This document shows, piece by piece, positions 56,884 through 64,000 of a stretch of 64,000 bases of DNA (its first letter is position 1; each line of letters begins with the position of its first letter). Both the position numbers and the translations under genes were made by a program. This stretch comes from Scilla litardierei (lineage: Eukaryota > Streptophyta > Magnoliopsida > Asparagales > Asparagaceae), in the NCBI GenBank assembly GCA_030789695.1, contig CM061139.1, positions 103,400,037 through 103,464,036 on the forward strand, in the 5' to 3' direction. The notes below the pieces were generated by a model, which had not been told where the DNA came from, did not search any database, and saw only the letters and a list, made by a program, of their open reading frames with translations.

Positions 56884-59800
56884 TTGGATACTCGATAGCG
56901 GGTGTTCAAAACACATGACGGGTGACGCTCAATTTCTCTCCGGAGTAGTTCCCATTGCAAATGGAAACCGCGTCGTATTTGGAGGCAACGAGAGCGGAAC
57001 CATCGTCGGTGTTGGTAAAGTGGGTAACCCATCTAAACCCTTAATTAGTGATGTTTATCTAGTTAATGGTTTAAATCATAATCTTATTTCAATAAGCCAA
57101 CTTTGTGACAAAGGTTACAAAGTTAGCTTTGTGAAAGGATTGTGTCATATTTCAAATGATAATAATAAATTATTATTTTTCGGCACACGCCATAAAGATA
57201 TCTATATTTTGGATCTTCCTAAGTCATATGAACACTGTCTCGTTGCCAACACAAGTGAACAACACTTATGGCATCGACGCTTTGGACATGTGAACTTTGG
57301 AACACTTTATAAGCTTTCAAAATTAAATTCCATTAAAGGTTTTCCGAAGCTCGTTTTTGAAAAGAAAAGTTTTTGTGATTCTTGTCAACGTGGCAAGCTT
57401 CCTAAATCTTCATTTAAACCTAAGAAAAGCATTTCTACTAAACGGCCACTAGAGCTATTACATCTAGATTTATTTGGGCCAACTAGAGTTGCTTCCTTAG
57501 GAAATGCAAGATATGGACTTGTCATCGTCGATGATTATTCTAGATTTACATGGGTATTTTTCTTGTGTAATAAAAATGAAGCTTTTGAAAACTTCACAAT
57601 ATTTGTGAAGAAAGTACAAAATCTCATCGGAACCACCATTGTCACTATTCGTAGTGATCATGGGGGTGAATTTGAGAATGAGTCTTTCTCAAATTTTTGT
57701 GATGATCTTGGAATTACTCACACTTTTTCTTTCCCTCGCGCACCTCCTCAAAATGGTGTTGTTGAGAGGAAGAATAGAATGCTTGTGGAGTGTGCTCGCA
57801 CTATGCTCGAAGATAGTCAACTTGGTTATCAATTTTGGGCGGAAGCGGTACACACCGCTTGTTATGTGTTTAATAGAATACTTTTGAGGCCCATCACCAA
57901 ACAAACTTGCTATGAATTGTTGTTTGGTAGATTGCCTCAAGTTAAACATTTTCGTGTTTTCGGCGCAAAATGTTTTATTAAAAACACATATGATAATTTG
58001 GACAAGTTTGATCCGAGATCGGATTAGGGGATATTTGTTGGGTATTCCTCACGTAGCAAAGCCTACCGGATATACAACAAAAGATCCTCTACGATTGAGG
58101 AATCACTTCATGTCTCTTTTAATGAGAATTTTACTACTCCTAGAATTTCAAATGATGATGACTCTATGGATGTTTTATGTGATTCGTTTGAAAATTATAA
58201 GTCTACTGATTCAATTGATTCTATTGATACTAACCCGACTAATGAAGTTGTTGAGAATGTGCCTAGTGATCAAGGTATTCCCAAGCGGCTTCATACCGTT
58301 CGCGATCATCCTCATGAGCAAGTCATTGGCAATATTCATGATAGTGTCAAGACGAGATCTCAAGTCCACCACTTCGCCAATTGTGCCTTTGCCTCATCAA
58401 TAGAGCCAAAGAATATAGTTGAAGCGTGCGAAGATAGTGCTTGGATCCTTGCCATGGAGGAGGAACTCATTCAATTTGAGAGGAATGAGGTATGGGAGCT
58501 TGTTCCTTTGCCATCGAAGAACCACACCGTCATAGGGACAAAGTGGATCTGCAAGAACAAAACCGACAAAAACCAAGTCGTCGTCCAGAATAAAGCTCAG
58601 TTAGTTGCTCAAGGCTATCGCCAAGAGGAAGGTATCGATTTCGAAGAATCCTTCGCTCCGGTAGCTAGATTAGAATCAATTAGACTATTATTGTCTTTTG
58701 CATGCCATAAAAATTTTAAATTATTTCAAATGGATGTTAAAAGTGCATTTTTAAACGGAGATGTTGTTGAGGAAGTTTACGTTTCTCAACCTCCGGGCTT
58801 CATAAATGAAAAATTTCCAAATCATGTTTTTAAACTAAAGAAAGCTCTTTATGGTTTGAGACAAGCTCCTCGAGCTTGGTATGATTGCCTAAAGAATTTT
58901 CTTTTGGATTTGAATTTTAAAATGGGCGAAGCCGATTCTACACTTTTTGTTAAGCATGCGAATAATGATATTTTATTAATTCAAATTTATTTTGATGATA
59001 TCATTTTCGGTGCTACTAACTTCACTCTTTGCGAAGAGTTTTCTAATGTTATGAAGGAACAATTTGAGATGAGCCACATGGGCGAACTCAAATATTTCTT
59101 AGGTCTCCAAATTCGCCAATTGAACGATGCAATCTTCATCCACCAAACGAAATACACGGTGGAGTTGCTAAAGCGATTTGGAATGGAGAATGCCTCCGGG
59201 AAAAATACTCCTATGAGCACTACAACGCATCTTGATAAAGATACGAGCGGAAAAGATGTAGACATTCGTCTATATCGAGGTATGATAGGTAGTTTACTTT
59301 ATCTTACCGTAAGTAGGCCCGATATTATATTTGCCATTTGTATTTGTGCTCGTTATCAGTCTCAACCTAAGGATTCTCACTTAGTAGCAGTTAAACGTAT
59401 TTTTCGCTATCTAAGTTACACTTTAGATTTTGGATTACTTTATCTGAAATCTAGCACATATGAGTTAGTCTCATATAGTGACGCTGATTATGTGGGATGC
59501 AAATCCGACAGGAAGAGTACTAGTAGCACTTGCCATTTTCTAGGAAATTCCATTGTCTCTTGGTTTTCCAAGAAGCAAAATTCGGTATCACTTTCAACCA
59601 CCGAGGCAGAATACATTACCGCCGGTGCCGCTTGTGCCCAGGTTCTTTGGATGAGACACACACTGAAGGATTTTGGTATTCATTATGATACTAGCCTTAT
59701 CATGGTGGATAACCAAAGTGCTATTTGTCTTTCAAAGAATCCGGTGCACCATTCCCGATCTAAACACATAGATGTCCGACACCATTTTTTAGATGATCAT

Positions 59801-59938
59801 GTTGCTAAAAAGGACATCATTTTAGTGTACGTTGAAACCCAAAAGCAAATCGCCGATATTTTCACGAAACCCCTAAAGGAGGACTCCTTTGTGCGGTTGC
59901 GTCGAGAATTGGGGATTATGGGTGAATCTGAGATATAG
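56884..59938 (+). pseudogene. Sirevirus pol of element 9: protease, integrase, reverse transcriptase, RNase H (one stop)
   Basis: Same frame as gag, after a gap of several stops at 56672-56830. Protease DSG at 56894-56902 (DSGCSKHMTG). HHCC integrase zinc domain about 57265-57390 (LWHRRFGHVN ... CDSCQRGK). Integrase core with HLDLFGPTRV, IRSDHGGEFE and GVVERKNRML (about 57460-57780), all catalytic residues present. One stop, TAG, at 58025-58027. Reverse transcriptase follows with [11 protein letters not shown] and a catalytic YFDD at 58988-58999 (copia usually YVDD; both Asp present). RNase H has [17 protein letters not shown] and STTEAEYI. It ends at 59936-59938. Apart from the stop it looks intact. 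Confidence 0.92.
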
Positions 59939-60848
59939 GATTCATGTTTCATTCAATTATCTTGCATGCTTTTATATTTCGCGATATTTCGTCCATGCTA
60001 GAATTATTGGATTTTTGGGGATTTTATGCGATATGTTTGAATTTTTTCTCGAATTCTTATTTGAACGTCATATTTAAGATTTCGATGTTTTATGGGGTAG
60101 TTTAGATGACTAATGAGAGGGTTAAGATGTTTCATCCAAGTGGTTTTTGAAGAGAACTCATTTATCAACTTTTGGACTCTTCTAGTCGGTTTCAGTTCAT
60201 TAGTCAACCGACTAGATGCTCATCTAGTCGGTCAGCTAGTGAACGCAGACCGACTATATCAAGCTTTTAACTTTCTCCTGTCATTGACTTCTTTTAGTCG
60301 GTCATAGTACTCTTACCGACCGACTAGATTGAAAACTAGTCGGTCAGTGAGTATACTGTGACCGACTAACTCTAGCCCTAGAAATTTCTGTTTGCCTCTG
60401 TTTCGACTTAGTCGGTTCAAGCTCATTGACCGACCGACTAGATCGTAATCTAGTCGGTCAGTGCTTGAACTGTGACCGACTAAGTGCGTTAGGGCAAACA
60501 CGTCTTTTCGCTTTCCCGACCGAATTAATCCCAGTTTATCCGACTATTTTCATTTTTAGTCGGTCTTCTTCTCAACTCCAGCCCGAAAACCCCCTAAACC
60601 CGATCGTGTCTCTTCGTATTCCCGTCGACTCCGGCCAATTTTCCAGCCATCTCCGCCGTCCGTCGCCGTCGACCCTCTCTCCTAGGTATAACCCCTCTCC
60701 TAGATCTCTTTTTCCATCCCTAGGGTTAGTTCGTCATCGTGTTTTCTATTCTAGGGTTTCGAAGTTCACTTTTAGGGTTTGGTGCTTGCTTGATCTCAGT
60801 TTTTAGGCTTAAGCTTAGGGTGTGTTTGATCTTATCCCGTCATTTGGT
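59939..60848 (+). promoter_or_regulatory. Inter-ORF region of element 9 with LTR-type hairpins and gene-like leader
   Basis: 60183-60483 holds three units with exactly the architecture of the LTR array (TAGTCGGT ... GACCGACTAG-N8-CTAGTCGGTC ... GACCGACTA), plus a single TAGTCGGTC at 60557-60565. Then 60566-60800 is pyrimidine-rich like a plant 5' leader, with possible splice-like CCTAGGTATAACC near 60680 and AGGGTTT words. The envelope-like ATG is at 60849 or 60870. I see no good TATA box. I infer a control region for the downstream ORF. Confidence 0.55.
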
Positions 60849-62560
60849 TGTGCTCGTTGTGCCGAGATCATGGCACGAACGAGAATCCCGATTACATCTT
60901 CCGGGGCATCCCCTATGACCGTAGAGGGTGCTACCGCTTCGACCCCTCCCAAACGTAGGGCCAAGACCTCTCGACCCCCCTCTTCGTCTTCAACTCCGTT
61001 GAAGAGGAAGAGGACGTCCAAGCCTAAACCTACCGGCCAATCGTCCAAGCCTAAACCTAAACCCAAAAAGTTCCGTGCTCCCACCCCTCCCGGTGAGCGT
61101 TCGGATAGTGATTCCGAGGATAATACCGATGAGGAATACACCCCTAAACATCCCGAGAAGGCACCTACTCCACCCCCTCCTCCACCTCCTCCTAAGTCCC
61201 GTAAGGCTAAGGGTAAATCTCCTATGCCAGTCGGTGGTGTCGATATATCGTTGTGCCACGACGACCCTCAGTGTCTCGTAGCGTACAACCGTATAGAGCA
61301 CTGCCCACTGCTGTTAGAGCATTACGTTCAGTTTTATGATTTTCTTGGCTTTGCTGATCTTCTCTCCTATAGTGGCCTATTGGACTACCTTCGATTTGAC
61401 GCTAAGGCGAACCCTAGACCATATCCTCGCCTGGTCAAGTTATTCTATGCCAACCGTGTCCGGGGTCAGTACGGCGAGACCCACTCCATTGAGACTTCTG
61501 TTTTGGGACTCCGATAGTCCTCACGGCAGAAATCTTGGGGGAGTTGATTGGTTGCTCGTCGTGTGGCCTCCTCCCTTCTGACATCTCTGTCGATGATATC
61601 TCTTCCCTCGATCAGCGGACCCTAGGCAAAATCTTCCAGGTTATCCCCCCAGCTTTTATAGGAGTCCCTTCCAAATCTTTCAAATCAAATGCTTGGGTGC
61701 TTAACCTTATCTTGAAGTCCTGCCTTCTTCCCAAGTATGGATCTTCATCTCTTCCATCTCAGCCGTTTTTGAAACTGATATACGCTCTGTTCTTGGGTAG
61801 CGAGATTAATTGGGCTCGCATTATACTCGATAAGATGGACTCTTTCGAGTGTATACGCAAGACCACTAAATCTGCGCATATCCCATATCCATGTCTGTTG
61901 ACTTTGGTTTTCCGTCGTTTCGGTGTTCCCCTCCCTCCTGATGATGAGTGTCCCTTGGGTCCTCCTCTGAACGCGACGGCCGTTAAGAAATCTCTTACGG
62001 CGTTTCGTCATGTGCAGAGGTCGACCACATCTGCTTCCCAGGCCACTCCCTCAGCTGCTGCAGCCCCCACTTCCTCTGCCACATTAGATGATGTCGTACG
62101 CTTACTTCGTCGGCACGAGTCGCGTTTGGCTCGTACCGAGGAGGTAGTTTGCCGTATGGCTCATATGATGGGCATTGAGCTTCCTCCTTCTGTTTCTGAG
62201 GCCGAGGAGATGGACGATGAGGATATTGACGATCTTGTCACTTCCTTGGCTCGTGGCGATGAGGCCACTGCTGCTGCTGCTGCTACCACATCTGCTCCTG
62301 GAGATGGCACCACTTCCGGTTCTCCAGAGACTTCTGCACCAGTAGTTCAAACTTCTGAGGCTGCTGCTGCTCCTGTTGACGACTCTGCTCCTGTCTTGCC
62401 TACTGCTGTACCTGTTGAGACCCCAGCCGTTGAGCCCGTCGTCGTTTCCACTCCTGCCCCGACGATCCCGTCTGTTGACACGCCTCTCCTCCCTGCAGAG
62501 CCTGAGTCCACTCCGTCGACTGGACCCACGGAGACTGCAGATCCAGCCACTTCCTCGTGA
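60849..62560 (+). pseudogene. Envelope-like ORF of element 9 (one frameshift)
   Basis: The first frame runs from an ATG at 60870 (MARTRIPITSSG; an in-frame ATG at 60822 is also possible) to a stop at 61515-61517. It has a Lys/Arg/Pro/Ser-rich N-terminus, then a globular block (YNRIEHCPLLLEHYVQFYDF). About 20 bp earlier the second frame takes over (EILGELIGCSS) and is open to 62560, with LPSQPFLKLIYALFLGSEI, LLTLVFRRFGVPLPPDDE, a short helix (DDVVRLLRRHESRLARTEEV) and an Ala/Thr/Pro/Val-rich tail. One frameshift near 61500-61510 joins them. I see no clear signal peptide or membrane anchor, so an envelope role is doubtful. Its block order matches the equivalent ORF of element 7. Confidence 0.75.
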
Positions 62561-63517
62561 TCGTCTGTTCCGAGGACTCTCCACTGCTCATTGGATGATG
62601 CATCTTATTAAGAGTATTTTGGGTTAGGATGGAGTTTGAGGGTTATTTTGATGTATTTTGATTTTTCTGGATGTCGGTGTTGTATTTTGATGTACTTTGG
62701 ATGATGCTGATGGTTAGATGATGTATGATGTATTTTCCTTTTTGTTGTTGATATCCATGGTATGTTATACTTGATGTACTCGATGTGATATCTTTTTGGA
62801 TGTACTCATGATGTTTTTATATATATATACATCGATGTTCTCTATGTTTTAATTCGTCGTGCACATTTATTATTCGTTCAACGCATATGAAATGTGAATT
62901 CATCGCTCGACGCTTGGAAGCTTGGTTAAATAGACTATATTTCTATGATTATATAGAATTGTTTTCCATGCACAAATTTAACCAAGAATATTGAATATTG
63001 GAGAGTATGTTCCTTTACTCAATAAATGAATTAATATTTGGTATTTTTGATGATTTTAATTTTCGCTTTTAGATGATGGACATTTGGGCACACCTTGATT
63101 TGATTTCATCGTTTTCCCTTGGTGTCAATTGGGTCCATCGTCATTGTCTACGACTCCCGATGTTGGATTCTCCATTTCCTAGTTGTTGTCGTTGTATGGC
63201 CCCCATTTTTGGGATAATGCCAAAGGGGGAGAGATAATGATAATAAATAGGTCAAATGAAAATTTAACTCAATTTCCAAGAATCTAATTTGATGTGTTAG
63301 ATTCAGGGGGAGTTAAGATATATATAAGGATTTTCAAAATCCGATATTTCAAAAATCGATTCTCTTTATTTATCTTACTCGTCTGATTGATGCAATTCAT
63401 ATATATTCATTTTGGAATTAACGTGTCATCAATGCAGGGGGAGTAAGTATTTTTCATTTGAATCATTATTTTTTATTATTATTTATGTTGGTTTGTCATC
63501 ACCAAAAAGGGGGAGAA
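62561..63517 (+). other. 3' noncoding region of element 9 with four polypurine-like tracts
   Basis: GGGGGAG tracts at about 63225 (CCAAAGGGGGAGAG), 63305, 63436 and 63504-63517 (AAAAAGGGGGAGAA, next to the LTR). 62630-62830 is T/G-rich with repeated GATGTACT/GATGATG words. No ORF. Confidence 0.7.
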
Positions 63518-64000
63518 TGTTGAATATTGGACTCCCCGGATTTGGTTTTGGATGATGAGCAAACATAAATAATTCATGAACTAACAAATTGTGAGCGCAG
63601 TATTGGAGATCGTCGCCAAATTCACGAGAACAATCAAAGCGACATCTCAAGACTTCTCAAAGCACGTATTCATTGCCTAAAGCTTCGTTGAAGCTCTTGG
63701 ACCGTTTTGGAAGCAATGAAGAATTAATCGAAGCTCTAGAAGACCATTCTTTAAGGTTTTATTTATAGTCTTTTAGCTTTGATCTATAGAATGTTAAGCC
63801 TTGAGTATATCTTACGATTCTATCTTCATAACGCTCATATCGTAGCTCTAGGATCTTAGTACAAGTTCATTCTAACTTCCTCGAAGCGTCGCGCTTCGAT
63901 TCGGACTTGTTTGTGCATATTAGTTGGTACAAGAAGAAGTACTGACCGACTAGATGGTGATCTAGTCGGTCAAAAGAGCTTCTTGGACCGACTAGTTTGC
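63518..64000 (+). repeat. 3' LTR of element 9, truncated by the window edge
   Basis: Same start as 52748. About six differences in 483 bp, for example around 63687, 63705, 63714-63715 and 63972. The hairpin array begins at its right end. Confidence 0.92.

Larger units (their letters stand above)
52748..64000 (+). mobile_element. Element 9: nearly intact Sirevirus-type Ty1/copia element with envelope-like ORF
   Basis: 5' LTR 52748-54502, Met-tRNA primer site 54505-54516, gag and pol in one frame (54530-59938), inter-ORF region with LTR-like hairpins, envelope-like ORF in two frames (60849-62560), purine tracts, and a 3' LTR from 63518 that leaves the window at 64000. Over the 483 bp of 3' LTR visible, I count about six differences from the 5' LTR. 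The left target-site flank is GAAAG (52743-52747). It lies in the gag of element 8. Confidence 0.93.

Overview
The window is a block of nested LTR retrotransposons from a flowering-plant genome. The plant assignment rests on the element types (Athila-type Ty3/gypsy with an envelope-like ORF, Sirevirus-type Ty1/copia, a Tat-type Ty3/gypsy element) and on two captured fragments of plant genes (an SKU5-similar/SKS multicopper-oxidase-like gene and a sterol C-24 methyltransferase). I see no complete cellular gene and no tRNA or rRNA gene. The species cannot be read from the window.

Layout. (1) 1-1788: 5' LTR side of a minus-strand element with a Met-tRNA primer site, inserted in the gag of (2), a plus-strand Athila element (1789-10277) that keeps gag C-terminus, protease, envelope-like ORF and 3' LTR but has lost reverse transcriptase and integrase. 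(3) 10463-25344: complete minus-strand copia element, TSD TCACA, two 608-bp LTRs that read as identical, degraded pol. Inside its leader sits (4) 17052-23953: a gag-only Sirevirus, TSD CAGGG, 1788-bp LTRs with one difference seen. Element 3 itself lies in a gypsy-like remnant (10278-10462 and 25345-26164). (5) 27432-35477: minus-strand Tat-type element, TSD CTAAG, carrying no recognisable gag-pol but a 52-bp tandem array and the two captured gene fragments. (6) 35483-37103: older gypsy remnants. (7) 37104-50473: minus-strand Athila element, whose 3' LTR was hit by (8) 37121-45918, a plus-strand Sirevirus with TSD AACTT, and whose envelope-like ORF was hit by (9), a plus-strand Athila 5' end (50474-52747). 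The gag of (9) was hit in turn by (10) 52748-64000+, a nearly intact plus-strand Sirevirus that runs off the right edge.

The most interesting pattern is regulatory. Most LTR families here have a cluster of inverted repeats just upstream of their TATA box. Each family has its own sequence, but arms stay complementary where copies differ. In three elements from two superfamilies (Athila element 2, Sireviruses 8 and 10) the same class of repeats recurs inside the element, just upstream of the envelope-like ORF; in element 2 it is followed by a TATA box and a pyrimidine-rich leader. This suggests a dedicated internal promoter or RNA structure for the third ORF. Separately, the leader of element 3 has two consecutive ~108-bp hairpins with compensatory base changes, a candidate structured RNA such as a packaging or dimerisation signal.

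Elements 3 and 4 look very young from their LTRs but cannot supply their own enzymes, so both were probably mobilised in trans.
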